This document shows positions 24,562 to 32,645 of a stretch of DNA of 64,000 nucleotides, one piece after another. Position numbers and translations under genes: made by a program. Below the pieces are notes generated by a model that was not told the origin of the DNA, did not search any database, and was given only the letters and a program-made list of their open reading frames with translations. Source of the DNA: NCEH01 sp043195095 (GTDB lineage Bacteria; Pseudomonadota; Alphaproteobacteria; Rhizobiales; Xanthobacteraceae). The stretch lies in the NCBI RefSeq assembly GCF_043195095.1, contig NZ_JBAFWN010000007.1; one strand, given 5' to 3'. Position 1 is the first letter of the stretch. Every line of letters begins with the position of its first letter.

Positions 24562-25248
24562 GTGAGGGGACGCAGCCTGCGCGAGGTCGAATCCGTCTAT
24601 CTCTCCACCTTCGGGCAGGGTGCCCGCGCCGTGGGCATCACCAGCGTCCACAGCGACAGCGGCGTGTCGGCGCTGGCGGGGGCGCTGGCGGTGCGGTCCC
24701 AGCGCCAGAATCGCACCTTGCTGATCGGCCTTGCGGACCCAACCGCCGCCGTGCCGGCGCAGGCCACCGTCTGGACCCCCGCCGATCCCGATCTGCTCGC
24801 CTTCGTCGAATCCGACCCGCGCGGCTTCGATACGCTGATCGCCGCGCCCCTGCCGGAGGCCAGCTTCGCCTTTCGCAGCGCCCCGGCGATCCGCGCCATG
24901 CTCGACCACCTGCTGGCCTCCTACGACGCGATCGTGCTCGATCTCGCTGCCGTGGAGCCGCGCGAACGCGTCGCCGTGCCGGTGACGAGCATCGCCGCGG
25001 CATGCGACAGCGTCGTGGTGCTGTGCATGCCGGGGCGCGATGCGCGCATCGCGCTCTCCCGCGCCGCCGCCGCCCTGCGCACCGCCCACGCGCCGGTGAG
25101 CGGCATCGTGATGAACGATCGCTTCAACCAGAGCGTGGCGGACGAAATCACCCGCGAGGCGCGCCGCTACCAGCGCTTCGCCCCGCGCCTGATCGCCGCC
25201 CTGATCGCGGCGGTCGCCCGCATCAAATTCCTCAACGTGAAGCCCTGA
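24562..25248 (+). CDS. CpsD/BY-kinase-like P-loop protein with degenerate Walker A
   Basis: 228 residues from the GTG at 24562, 1 base past the exporter stop. Overall it looks like the CpsD/CapB or ParA-like ATPases that accompany capsule exporters: G-I-T-S-V-H-S-D-S-G-V-S-A-L-A near residue 25 stands where Walker A belongs. D-A-I-V-L-D-L-A near residue 122 stands where Walker B (A-prime) belongs. But the essential GKS/GKT reads G34-V35-S36, so the lysine is missing, and there is no Tyr-rich tail of BY-kinases. It is probably a non-hydrolysing regulator or scaffold. The C-terminus has a hydrophobic, possibly amphipathic helix (L-I-A-A-L-I-A-A-V-A). Confidence 0.72.
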   Translation: MRGRSLREVESVYLSTFGQGARAVGITSVHSDSGVSALAGALAVRSQRQNRTLLIGLADPTAAVPAQATVWTPADPDLLAFVESDPRGFDTLIAAPLPEASFAFRSAPAIRAMLDHLLASYDAIVLDLAAVEPRERVAVPVTSIAAACDSVVVLCMPGRDARIALSRAAAALRTAHAPVSGIVMNDRFNQSVADEITREARRYQRFAPRLIAALIAAVARIKFLNVKP

Positions 25249-25255
25249 CGCGGGC

Positions 25256-25948
25256 TCACGCCGCCCCGCCTGCGCCGAGGAAGAAATTCATGGCCAGGAA
25301 CACGATCGGCGGCTGCACCGAATGGTTGCCGTTGAATTCCACATATTGCACGTCGTAGCCGGCCGCCTGGAGCTTGGCGGCATTGGCGCGGCCGGCGGTG
25401 GCGATGGGCAATTGCTCGTCCTGGAGGCCATGCGCGATGAACACCCGCGGCGCGCCCTCCTGCACATGCACCGACATGAAGCCGGCGGAGAACGCGATGA
25501 TATGGCTGACGATGTCGCCATTGGTCAGGCCGAGGGACAGGGCATAGCTGCCGCCATCGGAGAATCCGGCGAAGGCCAGATGGCTGCGGTCCACGGTGAA
25601 ATGCGCCGCGACCTCGGCCAGCGCCCGATCCAGCCGCTCGCGGTCCGGGCCGTTGCCGGCGATCACGATGTCCCAGGTGGGAAACTGCGATTGCGGCGCC
25701 AGCAGCAGGAAGGAATGCATTTGCGCCTGGGCTTCCAGCACCGGAAGAATCTTCTCCGCGCTGCCGCCGCCGCCGTGAAACAGCACCACGAGCGGCACCG
25801 GCCTGGCCGGATCGAGCCCGGGGGGCACGAACAGCACGGCGTCGCGTTCGTCTGCGATACCGAGCGCGTTGCGGCCGGGAGGAAGCGGCGGCTTGGTGGG
25901 GGCGGCAGGCGTGAAGGTGAGGCGGCCCGCGAGGAAGGGATCAATCAT
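25256..25948 (-). CDS. Alpha/beta hydrolase (phospholipase/carboxylesterase type)
   Basis: 230 residues. The fold signs are the oxyanion strand V-V-L-F-H-G-G-G-G, nucleophile elbow G-F-S-D-G-G-S, acid G-L-Q-D-E-Q-L-P and the C-terminal histidine in G-N-H-S. No signal peptide, so cytoplasmic. The family (COG0400-like) includes carboxylesterases and lysophospholipases. The gene is convergent with the CpsD-like gene and has no evident functional link to its neighbours. Confidence 0.87.
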   Translation of the reverse strand: MIDPFLAGRLTFTPAAPTKPPLPPGRNALGIADERDAVLFVPPGLDPARPVPLVVLFHGGGGSAEKILPVLEAQAQMHSFLLLAPQSQFPTWDIVIAGNGPDRERLDRALAEVAAHFTVDRSHLAFAGFSDGGSYALSLGLTNGDIVSHIIAFSAGFMSVHVQEGAPRVFIAHGLQDEQLPIATAGRANAAKLQAAGYDVQYVEFNGNHSVQPPIVFLAMNFFLGAGGAA

Positions 25949-26077
25949 GGCGCCACCTTAGCCAAATGGATAAGGCGGACAAGGCCGCCAGGCGGTGCAG
26001 ACGTGACCATCCCCTCGTCCTCCGCGCGGCGCCGGGCGAGGGGGTGAAGCGATAAGGGCGCCACGGCGCCGAAGGAT

Positions 26078-26494
26078 CTAGCGGCCTTCCAGCATGTCAC
26101 GCGCCTCGCCGACCGCCTTCAGGCACTTGGCCTCATCGCCGGCGGCCTGGAAATTCTCCGCCGCATTGAGCGCGGCGGCGGGCCCGACCGGGGGCGGCAG
26201 GTTGCCGCTCGCGGCGGCGACCGAACCCGGGGTGGGCTGCTGATCGAGCTGCGCGCCGACGCTCTGCGGCTCCGGGCGCGGAGCCGCCGGCTTGCCCTGC
26301 ACCGCATCCACGCGCTTCTGAAGGGCGACGATCTGTTCCAGGCAGGTTTCCGCGTGCGCGGACACCGACGGAACCGCCACGGCAGCCAGAAGGCCAGCCG
26401 CCACGGCCCAGGCGCCGGTGGCGCGGGCGGCGGCAGTGCGGACGACGAGGGTGCGGGCAACCACGGTGCGGGCGAAAGCGGGGTGGGCGGTCAT
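26078..26494 (-). CDS. Hypothetical secreted protein, 138 aa
   Basis: 138 residues from the ATG at 26494, with GGAG 5 bases upstream. A long signal peptide (hydrophobic about residues 27-45, ending V-S-A-H-A-E) marks it as periplasmic. Two cysteines remain in the mature part (E-T-C-L-E-Q and E-A-K-C-L-K), which could pair. The centre is Pro/Ala-rich. I do not recognise a family. The Arg/Ala-rich start (R-T-V-V-A-R-T-L-V-V-R-T) is repetitive. Confidence 0.65.
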   Translation of the reverse strand: MTAHPAFARTVVARTLVVRTAAARATGAWAVAAGLLAAVAVPSVSAHAETCLEQIVALQKRVDAVQGKPAAPRPEPQSVGAQLDQQPTPGSVAAASGNLPPPVGPAAALNAAENFQAAGDEAKCLKAVGEARDMLEGR

Positions 26495-26585
26495 GAGGGC
26501 TCCATATGCGCGGCCCGTGCAGCCGCTCGCGACGCGGCTCCGGGGTGATTTGCGGCGGAGTGTGTCCATCTCCGGCGACGGCGGC

Positions 26586-26621
26586 AAGACCATGCCGCGC
26601 GTGAAGACCATGCCGCGCGTG
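26586..26621. repeat. 18-bp tandem repeat, two copies
   Basis: AAGACCATGCCGCGCGTG occurs at 26586-26603 and again at 26604-26621, in the gap between the secreted protein gene and the tenA-like gene. Two perfect copies suggest a recent duplication. Confidence 0.8.
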
Positions 26622-26707
26622 AATTGCGCGCGGCCGCCCTTCCCCTTTTGCCATTCGCCCTTGGCATGCGCCCGGCGGCGGGGCGGCCGCCTCACACCGG
26701 CAAGGCC

Positions 26708-27394
26708 TCACACCGGCCAGGCTTCCAGGCGATAGGCGGAGTCCCAGAACATCCATTCCAGCTGGGTCGCGCGGGAGAACGCCTCGTGCATGCGCGCCCG
26801 GGCCCCGGCGGAGGCCTGCGCCGCCGCTTCGTCGGTGGCGGCGATCACCTCCCGCACGGCGGCGTGGAACTCCTCGCCGGCATAGGTGTCGATCCAGGCC
26901 TGATAGGGATTTGAGGACGCCGCGCGGGCGAGAATGTCGCGCCCCACCTCGGCATAGATCCAGAAGCAGGGCAGCAATGCCCCGAGCACAACCTCGTAGG
27001 GCTCGCCATGGGCGGTCGCCAGCAGGAACGACACGTAATGGTGGCAGGCGGGAGACAAGGGCGTGCGCGCGAACGCCGACGGCCCGATGCCGAACTGGAG
27101 GAAAAAGGAGCCGTGCAATTCGCGCTCGACGATGATCGCGACCTCCGCGCCCTTGGCGAATTGCACGATCCGGTCCGGAGTCGGCGCCTTGGCCGCCGCC
27201 AGCGCCAGGGCGCGGCCGAAGCCGATCAGATAATGCGCATCCTGCACGATGTAATGCTTGAACCGGGCCTCATCCAGCGTGCCGGCCGCCAGCTCGGCGT
27301 TGAACGGCATGGTGCGGATGGCATCGTAAAGCGGCGCGTTCGCGTCCCACGCCTGGCGGGAGAAGGAGGTGTCGGGGCGGGCCTGAGGGGTCAT
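26708..27394 (-). CDS. TenA family protein (thiaminase II / aminopyrimidine aminohydrolase)
   Basis: 228 residues from the ATG at 27394. The all-helical TenA fold is shown by F-K-H-Y-I-V-Q-D-A-H-Y-L-I-G-F, the central A-L-L-P-C-F-W-I-Y-A-E-V-G with its cysteine nucleophile, Y-A-G-E-E-F, and the C-terminal L-E-W-M-F-W-D-S-A-Y-R. TenA enzymes salvage the pyrimidine part of degraded thiamin. No TPP riboswitch or other thiamin gene is visible nearby, and 225 bases separate it from the divergent diguanylate cyclase. Confidence 0.9.
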   Translation of the reverse strand: MTPQARPDTSFSRQAWDANAPLYDAIRTMPFNAELAAGTLDEARFKHYIVQDAHYLIGFGRALALAAAKAPTPDRIVQFAKGAEVAIIVERELHGSFFLQFGIGPSAFARTPLSPACHHYVSFLLATAHGEPYEVVLGALLPCFWIYAEVGRDILARAASSNPYQAWIDTYAGEEFHAAVREVIAATDEAAAQASAGARARMHEAFSRATQLEWMFWDSAYRLEAWPV

Positions 27395-27619
27395 CGAGGC
27401 GTCCGGGAAGGGCACGCCTAAGGCGCACGCGACGGCAGGAACACGCACATTACCCGATCCGCCGAGGTCGGCGCCAGGGTCTCGCGCCAAAGCCCCGCGG
27501 CGGGGCCGCATCCCCGGTTTGTGAGCCGGCCGCCGGCCGCGCGACGTCAACCCTGGGCAGTGCTATAAGGCTATCTGCGATGAGCGCGCAGACCTTCCGC
27601 CTCAGGCCACGAAACCCAG

Positions 27620-28807
27620 ATGCAGACCGAGCCCCACACCCTTTTCGCCTTGCTGGTGCTGACCGCCGCGATCGGCGCCGGTCTCCAGATCTGGGCGTGG
27701 GCGCAGGCGCGGAGCGAACGCCTGTTGCTGTGGGGCGGCATCGCTTATGGGTGCGTCACCCTCGGCATCCTGCTGAACGCGGCGCGCGAGGCGCTGCCGG
27801 CCATGTTCTCGCAGATGCTGGGAACCGGGCTCGTGATCTATGGGGGCGGCCTGCTCTATGCCGCGGCGCGCGGGTTCAACGGCCGCCAGATGGAGCCCCT
27901 GGTTGCGGTGTCCGGCGCGGTGATGTGGCTGGTGGCCTGCCAATTTCCCGATTTCTACGCCAATGTCACCAACCGCGTCACGCTGGCCTCGGTGCTGCTT
28001 GCGGCCTATTGCGCGGCCGCGGCCTTTGAATTCCTGCGGGCCAAGGGATTGCCGAGCCGCATTCTCCTCGCCGTCCTGCTGATCGTGCACGGCATCGGCC
28101 TGCTGCTGCGCATTCCGCTCGCGCTCGCCCAGCCGCAGGGGCCGGTGTTCATGTTCGCCAATCCGTGGTTCGTCCCGCTTGCGCTCGAAAACGTACTGAT
28201 GCTGCAATTGTTCGCCTTCCTCATGGTGACCCTCACCAAGGAGAAGATCGCGGCGGACCTGCGCCAGACCGCCGACACGGACGCCCTGACCGGCCTGCCG
28301 AACCGGCGCGCCCTGTTCGTCCATGCCGTATCGGCCCTGGCGCGGGACGCACGGCGCGCGCGGCCGAGCGCCGTGATCGTGTTCGATCTCGACCGCTTCA
28401 AGCACGTCAACGACACCTACGGCCATCCGGTGGGCGATGCGGTGCTGCTGGCGTTCGCCAGCGCCGCCACCACGCAATTGCGCGCCGGCGACATGGCCGG
28501 GCGGATCGGCGGCGAGGAATTCGCGGTGCTGCTGCCGGAAACCGATGGCCAGCAGGCGGCCATCGCGGCGCGGCGCATCATGGTCACCTTCACCCATCTG
28601 TCCAGCATGGTGGAAGGGTGCGAGAGCCTGTGCACCGCCTCGGCCGGCATCGCCTCTACCCGCGCCGGCTCGGCGGCCAACATGGACATGCTGCTCCACG
28701 CGGCCGACCGCGCGCTTTATGAGGCCAAGCGCGAGGGCCACAATCGTCTCAGCGTCGCGCCACCGCTCGACCTGCCAGTCGAGCTGCCGGTCCTGGCGAC
28801 GCGCTGA
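27620..28807 (+). CDS. Membrane-bound diguanylate cyclase (GGDEF)
   Basis: 395 residues. About six hydrophobic helices make up residues 8-210, and a GGDEF domain follows (D-T-D-A-L-T-G-L-P-N-R-R-A-L at about 220). The active loop is G-G-E-E-F (about residues 297-301). R-A-G-D lies five residues before it, so the inhibitory I-site RxxD is present. The enzyme should make cyclic di-GMP from two GTP under feedback control, with a membrane sensor of unknown ligand. An EAL phosphodiesterase gene lies 29 kb away in the same window. Confidence 0.93.
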   Translation: MQTEPHTLFALLVLTAAIGAGLQIWAWAQARSERLLLWGGIAYGCVTLGILLNAAREALPAMFSQMLGTGLVIYGGGLLYAAARGFNGRQMEPLVAVSGAVMWLVACQFPDFYANVTNRVTLASVLLAAYCAAAAFEFLRAKGLPSRILLAVLLIVHGIGLLLRIPLALAQPQGPVFMFANPWFVPLALENVLMLQLFAFLMVTLTKEKIAADLRQTADTDALTGLPNRRALFVHAVSALARDARRARPSAVIVFDLDRFKHVNDTYGHPVGDAVLLAFASAATTQLRAGDMAGRIGGEEFAVLLPETDGQQAAIAARRIMVTFTHLSSMVEGCESLCTASAGIASTRAGSAANMDMLLHAADRALYEAKREGHNRLSVAPPLDLPVELPVLATR

Positions 28808-29031
28808 ACGCGCGCCCGACGCCAGCGCCCCCGCACGAAGGCACGCCATCTCGACAGCAACGATAGGGATGGCAAACGCGCGCCCGCAACGAACCATCCT
28901 GCGCGAGGATGGGCGAGCGAACCGGGCGGCGCGAAATGGGGAAGAGGGCTTGAGGGAAGAATGAGGGAGGAGAGCGGGGGCGGTGCTCTCCTCCCTCAAC
29001 GCCGATCACCACCGGGTTGCGGCTCCGGAAG

Positions 29032-29050
29032 TGACCGAACGGTTCGGTCA
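29032..29050. promoter_or_regulatory. TetR operator, site 1
   Basis: TGACCGAACGGTTCGGTCA is a perfect palindrome of 9-bp arms around one central base. The core ACCGAACGGTTCGGT recurs 61 bp downstream, ahead of the TetR gene, as expected for autoregulation. Confidence 0.75.
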
Positions 29051-29094
29051 AGACATTCCCCTTCTAGCGGAGCTTTTCGACGGGCGCAAGCGGA

Positions 29095-29109
29095 ACCGAA
29101 CGGTTCGGT
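29095..29109. promoter_or_regulatory. TetR operator, site 2
   Basis: ACCGAACGGTTCGGT, a perfect 15-bp palindrome identical to the core of site 1. Its centre (29102) is 61 bp from that of site 1 (29041), about six helical turns. Confidence 0.75.
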
Positions 29110-29222
29110 CAAGTTTTAACCATTGTCGGCGTGCAGACAATTGACGCGGCGGCGCTTTCGTCGAAGGGTAATGCTGCAATGGCAGCGCATTGGCGCGCCT
29201 GCGCCAGCTTAGGGAGCGGATT

Positions 29223-29858
29223 TTGTCGGTTGTGGAAACCAGGGAAGCAGTGGCGGGCCAGGACCCGGAAAAACGCAGGCAAATCCTGGCCGGCGCACGC
29301 GAAGTGTTTCTGGACCAGGGCTTCGACGCCGCCAGCATGGGCGAAATCGCGCGCGCGGCGGGGGTCTCCAAGGGCACGCTCTATGTGTATTTCCACGACA
29401 AGGTGGATCTGTTCGCCAGCCTCGTGAGCTGCGAATGCGCGGAAACCGCCGAGCGCCTGTTCGTGCTCGACGCCAACGAGCCGGATCTGGAAGCGGCGCT
29501 GACCAAGCTCGGCATTTCGTTCATCGAGGCCATGCTGCGCCCCTGCCATGTGGCGACCGTGCGCAGCGTGATCGCCATCGCCGAGAAATTTCCCGCGATC
29601 GGCTTGCGGTTCCTGGAAGCGGGGCCGAACGCCGGCACGCAGCGCCTGTCGGCCTTCCTCCAGGCGAAGGTGGACCAGGGCGTGCTCGACATCGACGACA
29701 CCGAGGCGGCGGCGAGCCAGTTCCTCTCCCTCTCCAAGGACACCATCCTCGCCCCGGTGCTGTTCGGCGCCGCCGCCACCATCCAGCGCGACCAGATCGA
29801 GGCGGTGGTCGGCCGCGCGGTGCGCATGTTCCTGAGCGCCTATGGCGTGAAGCGCTGA
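29223..29858 (+). CDS. TetR/AcrR family transcriptional regulator
   Basis: 211 residues from the TTG at 29223, which follows AGGGAGCGG; a TTG at 29190 is the alternative. The N-terminal helix-turn-helix is classic: R-R-Q-I-L-A-G-A-R-E-V-F, then M-G-E-I-A-R-A-A-G-V-S-K-G-T-L-Y-V-Y-F. The C-terminal ligand domain resembles the AefR-like group (V-R-S-V-I-A-I-A-E-K-F-P). Two identical palindromes upstream suggest that it represses its own gene. No transport or enzyme gene adjoins, so its main target lies elsewhere or is the preceding diguanylate cyclase. Confidence 0.9.
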   Translation: MSVVETREAVAGQDPEKRRQILAGAREVFLDQGFDAASMGEIARAAGVSKGTLYVYFHDKVDLFASLVSCECAETAERLFVLDANEPDLEAALTKLGISFIEAMLRPCHVATVRSVIAIAEKFPAIGLRFLEAGPNAGTQRLSAFLQAKVDQGVLDIDDTEAAASQFLSLSKDTILAPVLFGAAATIQRDQIEAVVGRAVRMFLSAYGVKR

Positions 29859-29870
29859 GCCGCGCCGCGC

Positions 29871-30185
29871 TCACGCACGCCAGAACGGCTTTTCCGCCTC
29901 GCGGCGCGCCGCCTCCCGGCTAATGCCCGCATCGCGCATCTGGTCGTCGTCCAGATCCGCCAGTTCGCGCCGCTCGCGTGCGCGCCGCATCCACACGCGC
30001 AGCATGCCCACCAGCCAGACAAGGCGATCAAGTGGCGTGGCGGAGCGCCTCGCAATCGTCTCGCCAAAGATCTCGCCGACGGCCACACGCCCCCGCGCCG
30101 CGACAGGAGCGGTCGGCCGTGGGAGCGGAAGCGCGGGCCGGACCCGGCTTTCAGTCGGTGTAATCTGGTGAATGCGCGGCGTCAT
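29871..30185 (-). CDS. DUF1127 domain protein
   Basis: 104 residues from the ATG at 30185. A poorly conserved N-terminal half is followed by W-M-R-R-A-R-E-R-R-E-L-A-D-L-D-D-D-Q-M and D-A-G-I-S-R-E-A-A-R-R-E-A-E-K-P-F-W, the DUF1127 (YjiS-like) domain. Small Arg-rich DUF1127 proteins of alphaproteobacteria can bind RNA and act in stress and phosphate/carbon metabolism. This one is on the long side of the family. It diverges from a MocR-type regulator gene with 80 bases between the starts. Confidence 0.85.
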   Translation of the reverse strand: MTPRIHQITPTESRVRPALPLPRPTAPVAARGRVAVGEIFGETIARRSATPLDRLVWLVGMLRVWMRRARERRELADLDDDQMRDAGISREAARREAEKPFWRA

Positions 30186-30265
30186 GGTAAGATCCTCATG
30201 AATTGCTCGCATTCATTGCGCCGATGGTGTATCGGTGCAATTATTATATTGCCCTCGGATCAATA

Positions 30266-31606
30266 ATGCCTGCATCTGATTATCGCGCCCTCGCCGACAT
30301 GCTCGCCGCCGATATCGCGTCCGGGCGCCTCGCCCCCGGCAGCCGCCTGCCCACCCAGCGGGACTTCGCCTATACGGTCGGCATTGCCCCCTCCACCGCC
30401 AGCCGGGTCTATGCCGAGCTGGTGCGCCGGGGCCTGATCACGGGCGAAGTGGGGCGGGGCAGCTATGTGCGCAGCATCGAAGAGGGGAACACGGCCAGCC
30501 TGGGCGAGCCCACGCATGCGCCGGTCGATCTGCAGCTCAATTTTCCGATCCTGCCGACCCAGGATGCGGAGCTGGAACAGATCCTGGCGGGGTTTACCCG
30601 GCAGGGCGCGCTCTCGGCCGCCTTCCGGCCCACCGGCGCGGCGGGAACGCGCGCGGCACGCCTTGCTGTGACGGAGTTTCTCGCCGGGCCGAACTGGCGC
30701 CCGGATCCCGCCGGCATTGCGTTCACCACCAACGGGCGACAAGCGATCGCCGCCACCTTCTCGGCCCTCGCGCCCCCCGGCGAGCGCATCGGCGTCGAGG
30801 CCATGACCTATCCGGCCGTGAAATGGATCGCCGCCCGCCTCGGCATCACCCTGGTGCCGCTCGCCATGGACGAGAAGGGCCTCAAGCCCGACGCCATCCT
30901 GCGCGCCCATCGCGCGACACCGCTGCGCGGCATCTATGTGCAGCCGAGCCTGCATAATCCGCTCGGCGTCTCCATGGACGCGGCGCGGCGCGATGAGATT
31001 GCCGATCTGCTGCGCGCCGAAGGCCTGATGGCGGTGGAAGACGCGATCTACGGCTTTTTATGCGACGACGATCCCCTCAGCGCGCGGGCTCCGGACCATG
31101 TGCTGCTGGTGGACAGCCTTTCCAAACGCGTCGCGCCGGGCCTCACCCTCGGCTTCATCGCCGGCCCGCCCGCCTGGAGCGAACGGCTGGTGGCGGCGGT
31201 GCGTTCGGGCGCCTGGGCGGTCATGGGCCTGCCCCTGGCGATGGGGTTGCACATCATGGCCGATGGCGTCGTCGCCCGCCTCGTGGCGGCCAAGCGCGCG
31301 GATGCGCAGGCGCGCCAGGCGATCGTGCGCGGCGTGTTCGACGGCCCCATGCTCAAGGCCGACCCGCGCGCCTATCACGCCTGGCTGGAACTGCCGGAGC
31401 CCTGGCGCGCGGAAGCTTTCGCCGGAGCGGCGGCGCGGCAGGGCATCGCCATCACCCCGTCCAGCGCCTTCGCGGTGACCCCCGGCCATGCGCCGAACGC
31501 GGTGCGGCTCGCTTTGTCGCCCCCCTCCCACGCCGTTCTGCGCGAGGCGCTGCTGACCTTGCGCCGGCTGATGGAGGGCGGGCCGGTGGAAAGCGAGGTG
31601 GAATAG
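30266..31606 (+). CDS. MocR-type regulator: GntR helix-turn-helix fused to aminotransferase domain
   Basis: 446 residues from the ATG at 30266. Residues 1-70 form a winged helix: L-A-D-M-L-A-A-D-I-A-S-G-R-L-A-P-G-S-R-L-P-T-Q-R-D, then S-T-A-S-R-V-Y-A-E-L. The rest is a fold-type I PLP aminotransferase domain, with N-P-L-G-V near residue 232 and the PLP lysine in D-S-L-S-K-R-V-A-P-G-L. MocR regulators use the aminotransferase part as ligand sensor. The divergent DUF1127 gene is the only close candidate target. Confidence 0.9.
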   Translation: MPASDYRALADMLAADIASGRLAPGSRLPTQRDFAYTVGIAPSTASRVYAELVRRGLITGEVGRGSYVRSIEEGNTASLGEPTHAPVDLQLNFPILPTQDAELEQILAGFTRQGALSAAFRPTGAAGTRAARLAVTEFLAGPNWRPDPAGIAFTTNGRQAIAATFSALAPPGERIGVEAMTYPAVKWIAARLGITLVPLAMDEKGLKPDAILRAHRATPLRGIYVQPSLHNPLGVSMDAARRDEIADLLRAEGLMAVEDAIYGFLCDDDPLSARAPDHVLLVDSLSKRVAPGLTLGFIAGPPAWSERLVAAVRSGAWAVMGLPLAMGLHIMADGVVARLVAAKRADAQARQAIVRGVFDGPMLKADPRAYHAWLELPEPWRAEAFAGAAARQGIAITPSSAFAVTPGHAPNAVRLALSPPSHAVLREALLTLRRLMEGGPVESEVE

Positions 31607-31611
31607 AAGCC

Positions 31612-32538
31612 CTATTCCGCCGCCGCCTTCATTTGCGGGATCTCGCCCAGCGAGACGCCGTTCATCTCGGCCACCACGTCGGAAATCTGCGGCACGTTCC
31701 AATCACCCCGGCCCAGCCCCTCGGCGGCGGCATAGACATTCTTGATGGTCGCGCCGATGAAATTCGCCGCCCCGGTCGCGGAAGCAAGGTTGTTCACATA
31801 GCGCATATCCTTGTGCGCATTGGACAAAGTGAACTTGTGGGCGTTCACGTCGCGCTCCAGCACATATTTGAAATAGGTCTGGTAGAAGCCGCAATCCATG
31901 CGCGAGCCGCGGATGACGCTGTCGAAGGTCTCCGGCGAGACGCCCACCTTGGCCGCGAGCGAGAGCGCCTCGGCATAGAGCGCGCCATAGCCCAGCGAGA
32001 GGAAATTGTTGAGCAGCTTCATGGTGTGGCCGGCGCCCGGCCCGCCCACATGGTTGATCCGCGCGGAGATCGCCTCCAGCGCCGGCTTCACGGTAGCGAA
32101 GGCCGCGTCCTCGGCGCCGACGATGGCGATCAGCGTGCCCTCGGCCGCATTGGCGGGGGTGCCGCCGAGCGGGGAATCCACCAGGGCGATGCCCTTTTCC
32201 TTCAGCTCGGCATGCAGCGCCATGGTGAGCGCCGGCTCGGAGGTGGACGTATCCACGAGATGCAGGCCCGCGCGGGCGCCTTCCAGGATCCCGCCGGGAC
32301 CGCGCACCACCGCTTCCACCTGCGGCGCGCCGGTGACGCAGAGGAAGATAATGTCGCAGGCGGCGGCCATCTGCGCCGCGCTTTCGGCCTCGCGCGCGCC
32401 GCGCGCCAGGAGATCCTCCACCGGCGCGCGGTTGCGATGGGCGAGAACCGTGAGGGGAAATCCCTTTTCCAGCAGGGTCTTGGCCATGCCGTGGCCCATG
32501 AGGCCGACGCCGATGAAGCCGATGCGCGCTTTTTCCAT
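31612..32538 (-). CDS. NAD(P)-dependent beta-hydroxyacid dehydrogenase (3-hydroxyisobutyrate dehydrogenase family)
   Basis: 308 residues from the ATG at 32538, preceded by GGAGGG. The Rossmann motif is I-G-F-I-G-V-G-L-M-G-H-G-M-A. The substrate signature is D-S-P-L-G-G-T-P-A-N-A, and the catalytic lysine lies in G-H-T-M-K-L-L-N-N-F. This is a second member of the family besides mmsB at 37184-38077. The divergent LacI-type gene probably regulates it, which hints at a sugar-acid substrate (tartronate semialdehyde-like) more than hydroxyisobutyrate (inference). Confidence 0.88.
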   Translation of the reverse strand: MEKARIGFIGVGLMGHGMAKTLLEKGFPLTVLAHRNRAPVEDLLARGAREAESAAQMAAACDIIFLCVTGAPQVEAVVRGPGGILEGARAGLHLVDTSTSEPALTMALHAELKEKGIALVDSPLGGTPANAAEGTLIAIVGAEDAAFATVKPALEAISARINHVGGPGAGHTMKLLNNFLSLGYGALYAEALSLAAKVGVSPETFDSVIRGSRMDCGFYQTYFKYVLERDVNAHKFTLSNAHKDMRYVNNLASATGAANFIGATIKNVYAAAEGLGRGDWNVPQISDVVAEMNGVSLGEIPQMKAAAE

Positions 32539-32579
32539 TTCCGTTCCCTCCGGGTGACTTTGTCTTTTGGTCGCGGGGC

Positions 32580-32590
32580 TTAAATCGTTT
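32580..32590. promoter_or_regulatory. Possible LacI-type operator
   Basis: TTAAATCGTTT within TTAAATCGTTTAG has TAAA and TTTA arms around TCG. It lies between the divergent dehydrogenase and LacI genes where an operator is expected. The dyad is short and imperfect, so the call is weak. Confidence 0.3.
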
Positions 32591-32645
32591 AGCATGGATG
32601 AAGTGAGCAAGCGAAGCGTCTAAGACTTGGCAGCACGGAGGGATT

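Larger units (their letters stand above)
28808..29222. other. Intergenic region with TetR operators
   Basis: 415 bases without a convincing gene. It holds two copies of an ACCGAACGGTTCGGT palindrome (29032-29050 and 29095-29109, annotated separately). The stretch 29100-29160 is relatively AT-rich and probably contains the TetR promoter. Confidence 0.6.

Noticed and set aside
27395..27619. A thiamin (TPP) riboswitch for the tenA-like gene
   Set aside because: No CTGAGA/ACC element or matching helices were seen in the leader.
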